A stretch of 64,000 bases of DNA from Bacillus andreraoultii (GTDB lineage Bacteria; Bacillota; Bacilli; Bacillales; Caldibacillaceae): NCBI RefSeq assembly GCF_001244735.1, contig NZ_LN868937.1:1336946-1400945 (forward strand), given 5' to 3'. Below the pieces are notes generated by a model. That model ran no database searches. It was not told the origin of the DNA and worked only from the letters and a program-made list of their open reading frames with translations. Every line of letters starts with the position of its first letter. Position 1 is the stretch's first letter. The position numbers and the translations under genes were made by a program. Of this stretch, positions 19,930 to 31,280 are shown piece after piece.

Positions 19930-21147
19930 ATGAAAAATCTTTGGTTAGGAAAAGTAGCTGGCCATATTACGGTGAAAATTGAGGGGAAAGGCTTAGAACG
20001 ATTGATTAATAAACTTATTCGAGAAAAAGTAAGAATTTGGAATGTGAAACGGCATAATGAGGAATTAATCACATTTCAAATGTTTATAAAAGACGTCACT
20101 TATTTACGAGAAGCCGTCCATTACCATAGAGTAAAAGTACGGTTTATAAAGAAGGCTGGCTTGCCATTTTACATAAAAAGAATGAAGAAAAATACGGGAT
20201 TCTTTATAGGAGCTGTAATAGCAATGGCTATGATCCTTATATTATCGAATATGATTTGGGATATTCAAATTAAAGGAGCTAGTCCTGAAGTTGAATATAA
20301 AATTAATAATCAATTAAAACAACTCGGTGTGAAAAAAGGGAATTTGCAATTTCTTATTGACGATCCTCTAACGTTACAAAGAAAACTTTCACGTATGAAT
20401 GAAGACATTACTTGGATTGGTGTGGAGTTAAAAGGGACAACCTATCATTTTCAAGTCGTCGAAAAAGAACAACCTGAAGAGCAAGAAAAACAAGGTCCAC
20501 AACATATAATCGCTAAAAAGGAAGCCGTTATTGTTGATTATTTTGTTGAAAAGGGACAACCAGTTATTTCTGTTCATGATTTTGTGAAACCTGGTCAGCT
20601 TTTAGTATCAGGTATTATTGGCAAAGAAGATGAACCAGAATATGTTTCAGCGAAGGGAGAAATTTTAGGGAAAACTTGGTATGATACAAAAGTTGAAGTT
20701 CAATTACAAAATGAATTTGAACTGTTAACAGGGAAAGAAATGAAGAAAACAGGTATAAAAATTGGTGATTATTCAATCCCTATATGGGGACTGAAAAAGG
20801 AGCAATATAAGAAGGAACAAATAGAAAGTGACGAAACGTATTTGAAGTTTTTCAAATGGTCTTTACCTATTGCCTTTGTAAAAACGACCATTCGTGAAGT
20901 AGAAACACATGAAAAAACATATACTGAGAAGGAAGCAGAGAAGTTAGCCTTATCTATTGCAAAAAAAGATTTAGTGAAGTCCATTCCGAAAGATGCGCAG
21001 ATAGTAGGAGAAAAAGTTTTGCATCAAAAGGTAGAGAATGGTAAATTGAAATTATTAATAAGTTATGATGTAGTTGAAAATATTGCAAAAGCAGTACCGA
21101 TTCATCCAAAGGAAAAAAAGAAAGAAAAAACCAATATACCAAATTAG
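19930..21147 (+). CDS. yqfD: Sporulation protein YqfD
   Basis: A 405-residue membrane-associated sporulation protein, known as a stage IV sporulation protein in several annotations. After a basic N-terminal domain it has one strong membrane segment at about 88-108 (GFFIGAVIAMAMILILSNMIW), then a large domain containing a beta-rich barrel-sandwich-like stretch. The end is lysine-rich. ATG 19930 follows GGGGTGGAG; the in-frame ATG at 19903 has no ribosome site. It is coupled to phoH (2-bp gap). Confidence 0.9.
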   Translation: MKNLWLGKVAGHITVKIEGKGLERLINKLIREKVRIWNVKRHNEELITFQMFIKDVTYLREAVHYHRVKVRFIKKAGLPFYIKRMKKNTGFFIGAVIAMAMILILSNMIWDIQIKGASPEVEYKINNQLKQLGVKKGNLQFLIDDPLTLQRKLSRMNEDITWIGVELKGTTYHFQVVEKEQPEEQEKQGPQHIIAKKEAVIVDYFVEKGQPVISVHDFVKPGQLLVSGIIGKEDEPEYVSAKGEILGKTWYDTKVEVQLQNEFELLTGKEMKKTGIKIGDYSIPIWGLKKEQYKKEQIESDETYLKFFKWSLPIAFVKTTIREVETHEKTYTEKEAEKLALSIAKKDLVKSIPKDAQIVGEKVLHQKVENGKLKLLISYDVVENIAKAVPIHPKEKKKEKTNIPN

Positions 21148-21149
21148 GG

Positions 21150-22130
21150 GTGTTGTCATTTTTGAAAACGGTAGAGTATCAATTAGGTCAAATAGAAAAT
21201 CCAATTGTTTTATTTGGAACAGCTGATAGCCATTTAAAAATGATTGAAAGTGAATTGAATGTATCGATTACAACAAGAGGAGAAGTTATTCGGATTACTG
21301 GAGAAGAAAAAAGTATTCAATCAGCAGAAAATGTGATTCACTCGCTTCACCAGATTGTTGGTAAAGGAATGACGATTAGTCCAAGGGATGTGTCCTTAGC
21401 ATTGCAAATGGAAAAGCAAGGGACAATCGAATATTTAAATGAATTGTATAAAGAAGAAATTACAAAAAATGCAAAAGGGAAATCAATTCGGGTAAAAACA
21501 TTAGGACAGCGCGAATATGTCCAAGCAATTAAAAATCATGACCTCGTGTTTGGAATTGGTCCAGCAGGTACGGGTAAAACATATTTAGCTGTTGTTCTTG
21601 CTGTGCATGCCTTGAAAAATAATATCGTTAAACGGATTATTTTAACACGGCCGGCAGTAGAGGCAGGAGAAAGCTTAGGGTTTTTACCAGGAGATTTAAA
21701 AGAGAAAGTTGATCCATATCTTAGACCGTTATATGACGCGCTTCATGATGTTTTAGGTCAAGAACATACCCAACGTCTGATCGAACGTGGTTCTATTGAG
21801 ATTGCCCCACTTGCCTATATGCGTGGAAGAACACTTGATGATGCTTTTGTCATTCTTGATGAGGCGCAAAACACAACAGCTGCACAAATGAAAATGTTTT
21901 TAACGCGGCTAGGGTTTGGATCGAAAATGGTCATTACAGGTGATTTAACTCAAGTTGATTTACCCCATGGTGTTAAATCTGGATTATCAGTTGTAGAAAA
22001 AATTTTAAAGAGTATTCCTAATATTGCTTTCGTCTATTTAGAAGAAAGTGATGTTGTAAGGCATCCATTAGTTGCGAAAATTATTCATGCTTATGACCAG
22101 TTAAATAATAATAGTGAAAACAGAGGCTGA
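21150..22130 (+). CDS. phoH: PhoH-like ATPase
   Basis: A P-loop ATPase of the PhoH family, linked to RNA metabolism because it is widely adjacent to ybeY and era, as here. An N-terminal KH-like segment precedes Walker A GIGPAGTGKT (about 135-144) and Walker B VILDEAQN (about 238-245). Conserved FLPGDLKEKVDPYLRPLYD and APLAYMRGRTL are present. GTG 21150 gives 326 residues, but TTG 21162 lies at better distance from AGGGGTG, so the true start may be 12 bases later. Confidence 0.95.
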   Translation: MLSFLKTVEYQLGQIENPIVLFGTADSHLKMIESELNVSITTRGEVIRITGEEKSIQSAENVIHSLHQIVGKGMTISPRDVSLALQMEKQGTIEYLNELYKEEITKNAKGKSIRVKTLGQREYVQAIKNHDLVFGIGPAGTGKTYLAVVLAVHALKNNIVKRIILTRPAVEAGESLGFLPGDLKEKVDPYLRPLYDALHDVLGQEHTQRLIERGSIEIAPLAYMRGRTLDDAFVILDEAQNTTAAQMKMFLTRLGFGSKMVITGDLTQVDLPHGVKSGLSVVEKILKSIPNIAFVYLEESDVVRHPLVAKIIHAYDQLNNNSENRG

Positions 22131-22196
22131 TTCAATTGCCTGGCACAAAAGCTCATTTCATGCTCATTGTGCCAGGATTCTGAATAGCCTCTTTTA
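22122..22196 (+). terminator. Long terminator hairpin after phoH
   Basis: Outer arms AGAGGCT (22122-22128) / AGCCTCT (22186-22192) and inner arms CCTGGCACAA / TTGTGCCAGG, followed by TTTTAT. The remaining gap to pgpH is AT-rich, with TATAAT and TACAAT boxes that could be -10 elements. Confidence 0.8.
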
Positions 22197-22359
22197 TATT
22201 TATCAGTGGTATAATAAAATAAAGCTACAAAAGTTTAATGGAAAAAGAGGAAAAAATTTCTCTGTATTGGTATAATTTAACAATAAAATTTTGTACAATA
22301 ATAACTAACGTATGCTTTATGGGGGCTTGACGGCTGTGATGAAACGTGGGAGTTTTTTA

Positions 22360-24489
22360 ATGACGATGTTAAAAAAAATAAATAATCGAATTGCATATTG
22401 GCTCATATTTATTGTTATTGGCTTTGTATTATTCTTTGCTATGTATAGTAATGTTAAGCCTGTAAAACTAAATATTGAGAAATTCTCGATTGCAGAGAAA
22501 ACTATTCGCTCACCAATTACGATTGAGGATGAAGAACAAACAGAGAAAAAACGCACAGAAATGTTGGCACAAGTTAAGCCTCAATATATTTTAAAGCAAG
22601 AATATGCACAAAATCGGGTTGACTTAATTAGTTCAATCTTCAATTCAGCAATTGATTTGCAAAATGAAGTAGTGAAAAATGAATTAGAGAAAGAAATAAA
22701 TGGGGAACAAAGTAGTGAGACGAATCATCTTGTAACAGAAAGTGATAAGATAGCATGGATAAAGGAAAAACTAACGAAAGTAGTCATTAATGATTTATCT
22801 GAATCAACAATAAAAGCACTTGTAAACAATTCAAAAACAGATTTATCAATTGCAAAAGATGCTGCAGTTACGGCCGTAAATAAGGTAATGACTGGGAGAA
22901 TTTCAGCGAGTGATGTTGAAAATGCAAAGAAGAAAGTAGAAGATGAAATTCGTTATATTTCCCTACCACAAGATTTAAAAGCTGCCACCATTGAATTAGG
23001 TAGGTATGCAATTATTCAAAATGAGTATTACGACCCTGAAGCAACGGAAGAGTTACGGCAACAAGCAGTTGAAAATGTGGAGCCTGTGCGAATATTACAA
23101 GGACAAATAATTGTTGAAGAAGGTCAATTAATTGACCAGGAAATATATCGACAATTAGAACTTTTAGGTTTGTTAGATCAAGATGTGCCTCTTATGCCGT
23201 TAATCGGGCTAATCTTATTTGTAGTTGTCCTTATGTTTCTCGTATTTTCATACTTTAACAGTAAAAATGATAAGAAGAAGCAAAAGGAATTTCTCATTTT
23301 TAGTGTCGTTTTAATTATTTCATTAATATTTATGAAAGGGATAAGCTTAATCCCGATTGATCACTTAGATTTGGCCTTTATATTTCCAGCAGCGATGTGT
23401 TCCATGTTGTTGAAAATTTTACTAAATGATCGGTTAGGTTTTATCGGAACGGTCATATTAGCTGCAAGTGGTGCGTTAATATTTAATACCCAGACGAGCG
23501 GGACATTTAATTTAATTATTAGTTTATATATTTTATTTAGTGGATTAAGTGGTCTTTTGTTTTTGACAAATCAAAATCATCGTTCAAAGATTTTTCAAGC
23601 TGGATTATTCGTCTCTCTTATCAATGCTATTTTAGTAATTGCCTTTCTATTCATACCTAATTCAAGATTTTCGATAACTCAATACATTATTTATGGTTTG
23701 CTTGGAATCGGTTCAGGAGTTGGGTCAGCTATATTTACGATTGGGTTGTTGCCATTTTTTGAAGCGGGATTTGGAATTTTGTCAATGATGAAGTTGGTTG
23801 AATTATCTAACCCGAATCATCCACTATTGAAAAAAATCTTAACAGAGGCACCGGGTACGTATCACCATAGTGTAATGGTTGCTAATCTAAGTGATAGTGC
23901 TTGTGAGGCAATTGGGGCAAATGGTCTTTTAGCAAGAGTTGCTAGTTATTATCATGACATTGGTAAAATGAGAAGACCGAACTTTTTTATAGAAAATCAG
24001 ATGAATATGGATAATCCTCATGATCGGTTATCACCGGAGACAAGTCGTGATATTATTATTGCACATGCGACTGATGGAGCAAATATTTTACAATCATACA
24101 AAATGCCAAAAGAGATTGTTGATGTTGCCTTACAGCATCATGGAACAAGTTTCTTAAAATTCTTTTACTATAAAGCAAAAGAATTGGGACAAGATGTAAC
24201 TGAAGATGATTTTCGCTACCCAGGACCAAAGCCGCAAACGAAGGAGATTGCTGTCATAAGTATTGCAGATAGTGTGGAAGCGGCTGTTCGTTCTATGTCC
24301 AAACCAAATATGGAAAAAATAGAAAGCTTAGTGAAAAATATTATTAAAGATAAATTGAATGACGGACAATTTAGTGACTGTGACTTAACATTTAAGGAAC
24401 TAACGATTATAGAAAGAACATTGTGCGAAACATTACATGGTATTTTCCATAATCGAATTGAATATCCAGAATTGAAAGATGAAAGGTGA
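22360..24489 (+). CDS. pgpH: Cyclic-di-AMP phosphodiesterase PgpH (7TMR-HD)
   Basis: A membrane HD-domain phosphodiesterase that hydrolyses the second messenger c-di-AMP. Order of parts: a first membrane segment (about 12-33), an extracellular domain (about 35-285), seven membrane helices (about 285-480) and a cytoplasmic HD domain with TYHHSVMVANLS and YYHDIGKMRRP, followed by ALQHHGTSF. I choose ATG 22360 (GGGAG seven bases upstream), giving 709 residues. ATG 22339 and TTG/ATG codons further up are in frame but less well placed. ybeY follows after five bases. Confidence 0.93.
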   Translation: MTMLKKINNRIAYWLIFIVIGFVLFFAMYSNVKPVKLNIEKFSIAEKTIRSPITIEDEEQTEKKRTEMLAQVKPQYILKQEYAQNRVDLISSIFNSAIDLQNEVVKNELEKEINGEQSSETNHLVTESDKIAWIKEKLTKVVINDLSESTIKALVNNSKTDLSIAKDAAVTAVNKVMTGRISASDVENAKKKVEDEIRYISLPQDLKAATIELGRYAIIQNEYYDPEATEELRQQAVENVEPVRILQGQIIVEEGQLIDQEIYRQLELLGLLDQDVPLMPLIGLILFVVVLMFLVFSYFNSKNDKKKQKEFLIFSVVLIISLIFMKGISLIPIDHLDLAFIFPAAMCSMLLKILLNDRLGFIGTVILAASGALIFNTQTSGTFNLIISLYILFSGLSGLLFLTNQNHRSKIFQAGLFVSLINAILVIAFLFIPNSRFSITQYIIYGLLGIGSGVGSAIFTIGLLPFFEAGFGILSMMKLVELSNPNHPLLKKILTEAPGTYHHSVMVANLSDSACEAIGANGLLARVASYYHDIGKMRRPNFFIENQMNMDNPHDRLSPETSRDIIIAHATDGANILQSYKMPKEIVDVALQHHGTSFLKFFYYKAKELGQDVTEDDFRYPGPKPQTKEIAVISIADSVEAAVRSMSKPNMEKIESLVKNIIKDKLNDGQFSDCDLTFKELTIIERTLCETLHGIFHNRIEYPELKDER

Positions 24490-24494
24490 AGCAT

Positions 24495-24965
24495 ATGCCG
24501 TTAGAAATTGACTACATTGACGAAACACAAGAACTTGATAAAGAAACGCTAGAAGTTATATTACAGTTATTACATGTAGCTGCGAAAGAGGAAAGTGTAG
24601 ATGAAAATAGTGAATTATCCTTAAGTTTTGTTGACAATAATAGAATCCATGAGATTAATCGTGAGTATCGTGGTATCGATCGACCGACAGATGTCATTTC
24701 GTTTGCTCTTGAAGAACAGACTGAAGAGGAAATGGACATCGTTGGCAATGATCTTCCACGTGTATTAGGTGACATTATTATTTCAATCCCAAAAGCGAAA
24801 GAACAGGCTGAAGAATATGGCCACTCATTTATACGGGAATTAGGTTTTTTAGCAGTACATGGATTTCTTCATTTACTAGGGTATGACCACGGTACAAAAG
24901 AGGAAGAACGGGAAATGTTTCATAAGCAGGAAGAGATTTTAAAAGAATTTGGTTTAACAAGATAG
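24495..24965 (+). CDS. ybeY: Endoribonuclease YbeY
   Basis: A zinc-dependent single-strand RNase involved in rRNA maturation and ribosome quality control. The zinc ligands are in HGFLHLLGYDH (HX3HX5H) near residue 125. Other family motifs are DRPTDVISFAL and LGDIIIS. Start at ATG 24495 behind AAAGGTG (GTG 24486 overlaps that site); 156 residues, the usual length. Part of the pgpH-ybeY-dgkA-cdd-era cluster. Confidence 0.96.
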   Translation: MPLEIDYIDETQELDKETLEVILQLLHVAAKEESVDENSELSLSFVDNNRIHEINREYRGIDRPTDVISFALEEQTEEEMDIVGNDLPRVLGDIIISIPKAKEQAEEYGHSFIRELGFLAVHGFLHLLGYDHGTKEEEREMFHKQEEILKEFGLTR

Positions 24966-24976
24966 GATTTGATTTC

Positions 24977-25324
24977 ATGAAAAGATTCTTTTTATCCTTC
25001 CGATTTGCATTTGAAGGGTTTATATGTGCGTTTTATCGGGAAAGGAATTTGAAATTACATCTATGTGCAGCATTACTTGTCACAATAATTGGATTTATTG
25101 CTCGTCTTTCTCTTTTGGAATGGATGATTCTTACTTTAACAATTGGTGGCGTAATTGTTACGGAACTCCTGAATACCGCGATTGAAAGGACAGTTGATTT
25201 AGTAAGTGAAGAGCATCATCCGTTGGCTAAACAAGCGAAAGATATTGCTGCTAGTGCATGTTTACTATCGGCGTTAGTAAGTATTATTATAGGTATTTTA
25301 TTATTCGTTCCAAAAGTTTTATAA
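24977..25324 (+). CDS. dgkA: Diacylglycerol/undecaprenol kinase family protein DgkA
   Basis: A small integral-membrane lipid kinase; the Bacillus members phosphorylate undecaprenol to recycle the wall-lipid carrier. The catalytic and metal-binding segment ERNLKLHLCAA (about 24) and ELLNTAIERTVDL (about 56-68) are conserved. Three membrane helices are evident (about 32-50, 51-67, 95-115). The 115-residue length is typical. The ribosome-binding site before ATG 24977 (TAGGAT) is modest, which fits coupling to ybeY eleven bases upstream. Confidence 0.94.
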   Translation: MKRFFLSFRFAFEGFICAFYRERNLKLHLCAALLVTIIGFIARLSLLEWMILTLTIGGVIVTELLNTAIERTVDLVSEEHHPLAKQAKDIAASACLLSALVSIIIGILLFVPKVL

Positions 25325-25438
25325 GTTTTGGGCTGTAATTTGAAAATACAAAAAAATCAATTAATTCATGCGATTAACCATTAACAAATTTAAATTTTTA
25401 TAGTAAAATTTTATGTAAGTCGAGATAAGAAAGGATAA

Positions 25439-26753
<1,315 letters not shown>

Positions 26754-26873
26754 TGACTTTTATCTAAATGACTAATAAGAATTTACAAAATCTGTTTCTC
26801 ATGATTTTTGAGAGTTAGGAAATGATAAGGTTATGGTCAAAGCTAGTCAAAAATTTGAAAGGTGGGAATTTCC

Positions 26874-27014
26874 ATGCTACATTTTACTTGGAAGGTTTTT
26901 ACCCAAACAGGAAGTATTGACACTTATCTCCTTTACAAAGAATTAGCAAAAGAAATGGAAGATACACCAGATAACGATATAGAACTAGCTGATGCTGATA
27001 TTCCTGTGACCTAA
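26874..27014 (+). CDS. yqzL: YqzL-like small protein
   Basis: A 46-residue open reading frame, MLHFTWKVFTQTGSIDTYLL followed by a charged end rich in glutamate and aspartate (YKELAKEMEDTPDN). It resembles the YqzL family (about 47 residues) found between era and recO in Bacillus. A good site, GAAAGGTGGG, precedes the ATG. Function unknown; the reading frame sits 33 bp before recO, so the two are probably co-transcribed. Confidence 0.85.
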   Translation: MLHFTWKVFTQTGSIDTYLLYKELAKEMEDTPDNDIELADADIPVT

Positions 27015-27047
27015 AACCTTTACGCTTTATTCGGATGGTGACCATCT

Positions 27048-27791
27048 TTGTTCCAAAAAGTTGAAGGCATTGTTCTCCGTTCAATTGACTACGGTGAGTC
27101 AAATAAAATTGTAACCATATTTTCTCGTGAATTCGGGAAATTTGGTGCTGTGGCAAGAGGTGCAAAAAAGCCGAATAGTCGTCTAGCCTCTGTGTCGCAG
27201 CCTTTTACATACGGCTATTTTCTTTGCTCTACTAGTAAAGGTTTAGGAACGGTTCAACAAGGAGAAATTATTGAAGTATTTCGTTCGATTACTGAAGATC
27301 TTTTTTTGACTGCGTATGCCTCATACATAGTCGAACTTTTAGATAAAAGTACAGATGAACGTGTAAACAATCCTTATTTATTTGAATTGTTATATCAAAC
27401 TTTAAAGTATATTGATGAGGGATACGATCCTCAAATTATGAAAAATATTTTTGAAATGAAAATGTTACCCTTATTAGGGTTGCGACCTAATTTTGAATAC
27501 TGTGTCAACTGTAAAAATACAGAAGGTCCATTTGTATTCTCAATTAAAGAAGCAGGAATTTTATGTCACCGTTGCCTTGAACATGATCCGCACCACTTAA
27601 AACTAAATCAGACGACAATCCGTTTATTACGACTTTTTTCTTATTTTGATTTAAATCGGTTAGGAACGATCAATGTAAAAGAAACTACAAAAAATGAACT
27701 CGAGACATGTATATCCGCTTATTATGAAGAATATTCCGGTTTGTACTTAAAAACAAAAAGGTTTCTACAGCAACTGGATAAATTAAAATGA
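27048..27791 (+). CDS. recO: DNA repair protein RecO
   Basis: RecO loads RecA at single-strand gaps and anneals SSB-coated DNA within the RecFOR pathway. The N-terminal OB fold starts KVEGIVLRSIDYGESNKIV. The zinc-finger cysteines CVNC and CHRC (about 150-180) are intact. At 247 residues it is near the usual 250. Start is TTG 27048 with GGATGGTGA upstream; there is no ATG nearby, and the sequence FQKVEGIVL aligns with the family N-terminus. Confidence 0.95.
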   Translation: MFQKVEGIVLRSIDYGESNKIVTIFSREFGKFGAVARGAKKPNSRLASVSQPFTYGYFLCSTSKGLGTVQQGEIIEVFRSITEDLFLTAYASYIVELLDKSTDERVNNPYLFELLYQTLKYIDEGYDPQIMKNIFEMKMLPLLGLRPNFEYCVNCKNTEGPFVFSIKEAGILCHRCLEHDPHHLKLNQTTIRLLRLFSYFDLNRLGTINVKETTKNELETCISAYYEEYSGLYLKTKRFLQQLDKLK

Positions 27792-27884
27792 ATTAACTTT
27801 ATTCTGTAGAAACTCCCTTATGTAATTCACTGGAATGAAAACGACGAAATAGTTAAAGATACTGTGAATTTTCGATAAGGACTA

Positions 27885-27913
27885 TTGACATCATCTGCAT
27901 TTTTCGATATGAT
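27885..27913 (+). promoter_or_regulatory. Sigma-A promoter of the glyQS T-box transcript
   Basis: Consensus TTGACA (27885-27890), a 17-bp spacer and TATGAT (27908-27913), immediately before the T-box leader. Confidence 0.9.
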
Positions 27914-27924
27914 ACGTAATAAAA

Positions 27925-28127
27925 TATTTCTTGCTGTGAAGGAAAGTAGTACTTAATTTGCTTCTATAAAAGCGAACCTAGGATGGTGCGAGCTAGGGTA
28001 TAGAGAATTAAGGAAGGCATTCTGGAGCAATAGTGAAGTTAAGGTGGCCGATTGGCAAATAGGGTGGAACCGCGGGAAAGATCCCGTCCCTATGCTTACA
28101 TTTAAGCATAGGGACGGGATCTTTTTT
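27925..28127 (+). ncRNA. Glycine T-box riboswitch
   Basis: The leader contains the T-box sequence AGGGTGGAACCGCG (28061-28074), which pairs with the acceptor end of uncharged tRNA. A specifier GGC codon (28016-28018) sits in the AAGGAAGGCATTCTGG context, matching glycine. Stem I includes the AGTA-type bulge region near 27945. Uncharged tRNA-Gly should stabilise the antiterminator and permit transcription of glyQS. The remainder of the 427-bp gap (27792-27884) shows only short AT-rich sequence. Confidence 0.95.
28080..28127 (+). terminator. T-box terminator hairpin
   Basis: A 19-bp perfect stem (28080-28098 with 28103-28121), arms beginning GATCCCGTCCCTATGC, followed by six T. It is mutually exclusive with the antiterminator formed by the T-box sequence just upstream. 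Confidence 0.93.
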
Positions 28128-28218
28128 ATGTCAATGATGAACCTTAAATTCCTAATCCAACAAGAACAATTAAATCTATTGAATTAAGGAATAGATAAAA
28201 AATACAAGAGGTGGAAAA

Positions 28219-29109
28219 ATGAATATCCAAAATATGATTTTAACTTTGCAAAAGCATTGGTCAAATCAAGGATGTATATTAATGCAAGCTTATGATGTTG
28301 AAAAAGGTGCAGGAACAATGAGTCCATATACTTTTTTACGAGCAATTGGTCCAGAACCATGGCGTGTTGCTTACGTAGAACCTTCAAGAAGGCCAGCAGA
28401 TGGTCGATATGGTGAAAACCCTAATCGCCTATATCAACACCATCAATTTCAAGTAATTATTAAACCTTCTCCTGATAATATTCAAGAACTTTACTTAGAT
28501 TCTTTACGTGCGCTAGGAATTGACCCACTTCAACATGATATTCGCTTTGTTGAAGATAACTGGGAAAATCCATCACTTGGTTGTGCAGGTCTTGGTTGGG
28601 AAGTATGGCTTGATGGAATGGAAATCACCCAGTTTACTTATTTTCAACAAGTAGGTGGATTAGAATGTAAGCCCGTATCTGTAGAAATAACTTATGGAAT
28701 TGAACGTCTAGCTTCTTATATACAAGATAAAGAGAATGTGTTTGATCTTGAATGGACAGAAGGGTTTACGGTGCGCGATATTTTTGGACAACCAGAATAT
28801 GAACATTCGAAATACGCATTCGAAACATCTGATAGTGAAATGCTCTTTCATTTATTTCATGTGTATGAAAAAGAAGCCCATCGGCAAATGGATGAAGGTC
28901 TTGTTCACCCAGCCTATGATTATGTGTTGAAATGCTCGCATGTATTCAATTTACTTGATGCAAAAGGAGAAATCTCTGTTACTGAACGGACTGCATATTT
29001 AGCTCGTTGTCGTAACTTAGCTAGAAAAATAGCAAGAACATTTTACGATGAACGTGAGAAGTTAGGATTCCCAATTTTAAATAAGAGAAAGGGGAATGAC
29101 AATGAATAA
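28219..29109 (+). CDS. glyQ: Glycyl-tRNA synthetase alpha subunit
   Basis: Catalytic subunit of the bacterial alpha2beta2 GlyRS that charges tRNA-Gly. A near-universal N-terminal block includes [17 protein letters not shown] and [35 protein letters not shown] is the class II motif-3 region. The 296-residue length is typical. Start ATG 28219 follows AAGAGGTGG. It overlaps glyS by 8 bp and is controlled by the glycine T-box. Confidence 0.97.
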   Translation: MNIQNMILTLQKHWSNQGCILMQAYDVEKGAGTMSPYTFLRAIGPEPWRVAYVEPSRRPADGRYGENPNRLYQHHQFQVIIKPSPDNIQELYLDSLRALGIDPLQHDIRFVEDNWENPSLGCAGLGWEVWLDGMEITQFTYFQQVGGLECKPVSVEITYGIERLASYIQDKENVFDLEWTEGFTVRDIFGQPEYEHSKYAFETSDSEMLFHLFHVYEKEAHRQMDEGLVHPAYDYVLKCSHVFNLLDAKGEISVTERTAYLARCRNLARKIARTFYDEREKLGFPILNKRKGNDNE

Positions 29110-31168
29110 AAAAGATTTATTGTTAGAAATTGGATTAGAAGAAGTACCCGCTCGCTTTCTATTAGATGCAAGCCAACAATTAGCTGACCAAATTGAGCAA
29201 TTATTTAAAGAACAAAATATCGGCTATGGTCAAGTCCATGTTTATTCAACTCCAAGAAGACTAGCAGTTTATATTGAGGATGTTAATGAAAAACAAGAAG
29301 ATATAAATGAAGAAGTAAAAGGCCCTGCAAAGAAAATTGCGATAGATGAAGCTGGTAACTGGACAAAGGCTGCACAAGGTTTTACGAGAGGGCAAGGAAA
29401 GACGGTAGATGATATTTATTTTAAAGAAGTAAGTGGTGTTGAATATGTATATGTGAATAAACATATTCAAGGTAAAAATACGGTAGAAATTTTGGAAACA
29501 TTACAAGATGTAATTACAAGTTTAACCTTTTCTAAAAATATGCGCTGGGCAAACTTTGATCTTCGTTATATTCGGCCTATTCGCTGGATTATTGCGTTAT
29601 ATGGTAAACAAGTACTAAATGTTCAAATTACAAATGTAAAGGCAAGTAATAAGTCTTACGGACATCGATTTTTGGGGGATACCGTTTCAATTGAGGAGCC
29701 GAAAGAATACAAATCTTTATTACAATCGCAATATGTTTTAGTCGATTATGAAGAAAGAAAAACATCCATATTAAATCAAATTCATCAATTAGAGAAAGAA
29801 CAAAACTGGGTCGTTCCAGTTGACGAAAAATTGTTGGAAGAAGTAACAAATCTTGTTGAGTATCCAACAGTTTTATTCGGTACTTTTGAAGAGGAATATT
29901 TAAAATTACCAAAAGAAGTATTAATTACTACAATGAAGGAACATCAACGTTATTTCCCGGTGCAAGACCAATCCGGAAATTTATTGAATTACTTTATAAC
30001 CGTACGTAATGGGGATTCTCAACATATCGAAAATGTGCGTAAAGGTAATGAAAAAGTCATTCGTGCAAGACTACAAGATGCGGTTTTCTTTTACGAAGAA
30101 GATCAAAAATTATCAATTCAAGACGGTTTATCGAAGTTAGAAAGAGTTATTTATCATGATGAAATTGGTACTTATAAAGAAAAGGTAGGGCGGGTTAAAG
30201 AGCTATCTTATTATATGTTACAACAACTTCACCTTTCAAAAGAGGTAGAGGCTAACACATTAAGAGCTGCAGAGATATGTAAGTTTGACTTAGTAACACA
30301 AATGGTTGATGAATTCCCTGAATTGCAAGGATATATAGGTGAAAACTATGCCCTTATTCACGGGGAAAATACTCATGTGGCTAAAGCGATTTATGAACAT
30401 TACCTGCCAAAAAGTGCGGACGGAATTATACCTAAAACAGATCCAGGCGCCATTGTGAGTATCGCGGATAAATTAGATACAATATGTTCATTCTTTGCTA
30501 TCGGAGTGATTCCGAGTGGTTCTCAAGATCCTTATAGTTTAAGAAGGCAAGCAACAGGTGTCGTACAAATTTTAATAAATAAAGGTTGGAATATTAACTT
30601 CACATTGCTCTTAAAAGAAAGTATAGATAGAACAAAAACATTTTCAAAACGAAATGAGGAGGAAGTTCTTCAAGATGTATTAGACTTCTTTAAGTTACGG
30701 TTTAAACACTTACTTACAGAAAAGGGCATCCATTTTGATATTATTGATGCCGTATTAGAGGCACCAATTGCCGATATTAAATCACTAGTAACGAAAGCTG
30801 AGATTTTAGAAGATAGAAAAGGAAGTACGACATTTAAAGAAGAAGTTGAGGCTTTAAGTAGGGTTATTAATATTGCTAAAAAAGCAACAACAATATCTGA
30901 AGTTAATCCGGCATTATTTGAAAATGAATCAGAGAATGCTTTGTTTGAAAAATATAAAGAGGTTTCTAATAAGTTGCGAACAGTAAATGATATGGAAGAA
31001 TACTATCGATTGTTGATAGGATTGAAAGAATCAATTAACGGTTACTTTGACAAGACGATGGTTATGACTGATCAAGAAGAAGTTCGCCAAAACCGTTTAT
31101 CCTTAATGAAACTTATTTCAAGTACAATCAAAACATTTGCCCATTTTTCATTACTTATTGTAAAGTGA
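29102..31168 (+). CDS. glyS: Glycyl-tRNA synthetase beta subunit
   Basis: Beta subunit of GlyRS, which recognises the tRNA. The N-terminus [20 protein letters not shown] is a family hallmark; an HD-like core and a C-terminal anticodon-binding domain follow. The start is ATG 29102 behind AAAGGGG, giving 688 residues; ATG 29096 is in frame two codons earlier. No clear U-tract terminator follows, so ccpN may share the transcript. Confidence 0.97.
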   Translation: MNKKDLLLEIGLEEVPARFLLDASQQLADQIEQLFKEQNIGYGQVHVYSTPRRLAVYIEDVNEKQEDINEEVKGPAKKIAIDEAGNWTKAAQGFTRGQGKTVDDIYFKEVSGVEYVYVNKHIQGKNTVEILETLQDVITSLTFSKNMRWANFDLRYIRPIRWIIALYGKQVLNVQITNVKASNKSYGHRFLGDTVSIEEPKEYKSLLQSQYVLVDYEERKTSILNQIHQLEKEQNWVVPVDEKLLEEVTNLVEYPTVLFGTFEEEYLKLPKEVLITTMKEHQRYFPVQDQSGNLLNYFITVRNGDSQHIENVRKGNEKVIRARLQDAVFFYEEDQKLSIQDGLSKLERVIYHDEIGTYKEKVGRVKELSYYMLQQLHLSKEVEANTLRAAEICKFDLVTQMVDEFPELQGYIGENYALIHGENTHVAKAIYEHYLPKSADGIIPKTDPGAIVSIADKLDTICSFFAIGVIPSGSQDPYSLRRQATGVVQILINKGWNINFTLLLKESIDRTKTFSKRNEEEVLQDVLDFFKLRFKHLLTEKGIHFDIIDAVLEAPIADIKSLVTKAEILEDRKGSTTFKEEVEALSRVINIAKKATTISEVNPALFENESENALFEKYKEVSNKLRTVNDMEEYYRLLIGLKESINGYFDKTMVMTDQEEVRQNRLSLMKLISSTIKTFAHFSLLIVK

Positions 31169-31280
31169 TTAGTAGAACATATTGTCACTTATAACGAAAA
31201 ATAACATGACTAAAAACTATCTTTTTGTAAAATATATATATTCGTTTAGGCAAGATATGTTATTTTTTGCTGGTTGGGTG

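Noticed and set aside
26899-27165. Minus-strand frame across yqzL and recO
   Set aside because: It overlaps two well-supported genes on the other strand and has no ribosome site or recognisable domain.
27761-27813. Hairpin GTTTCTACAG/CTGTAGAAAC at the end of recO as terminator
   Set aside because: The loop is over 30 nt and no T-run follows; probably coincidental.
31163-31190. AAGTGA/TCACTT hairpin after glyS as terminator
   Set aside because: Six-base stem with a 16-nt loop and no U-tract.
31182-31280. N-terminal extension of CcpN from TTG 31182
   Set aside because: The added residues are hydrophobic and unrelated to the family N-terminus; GTG 31281 gives the expected SKIELSKRQ start.
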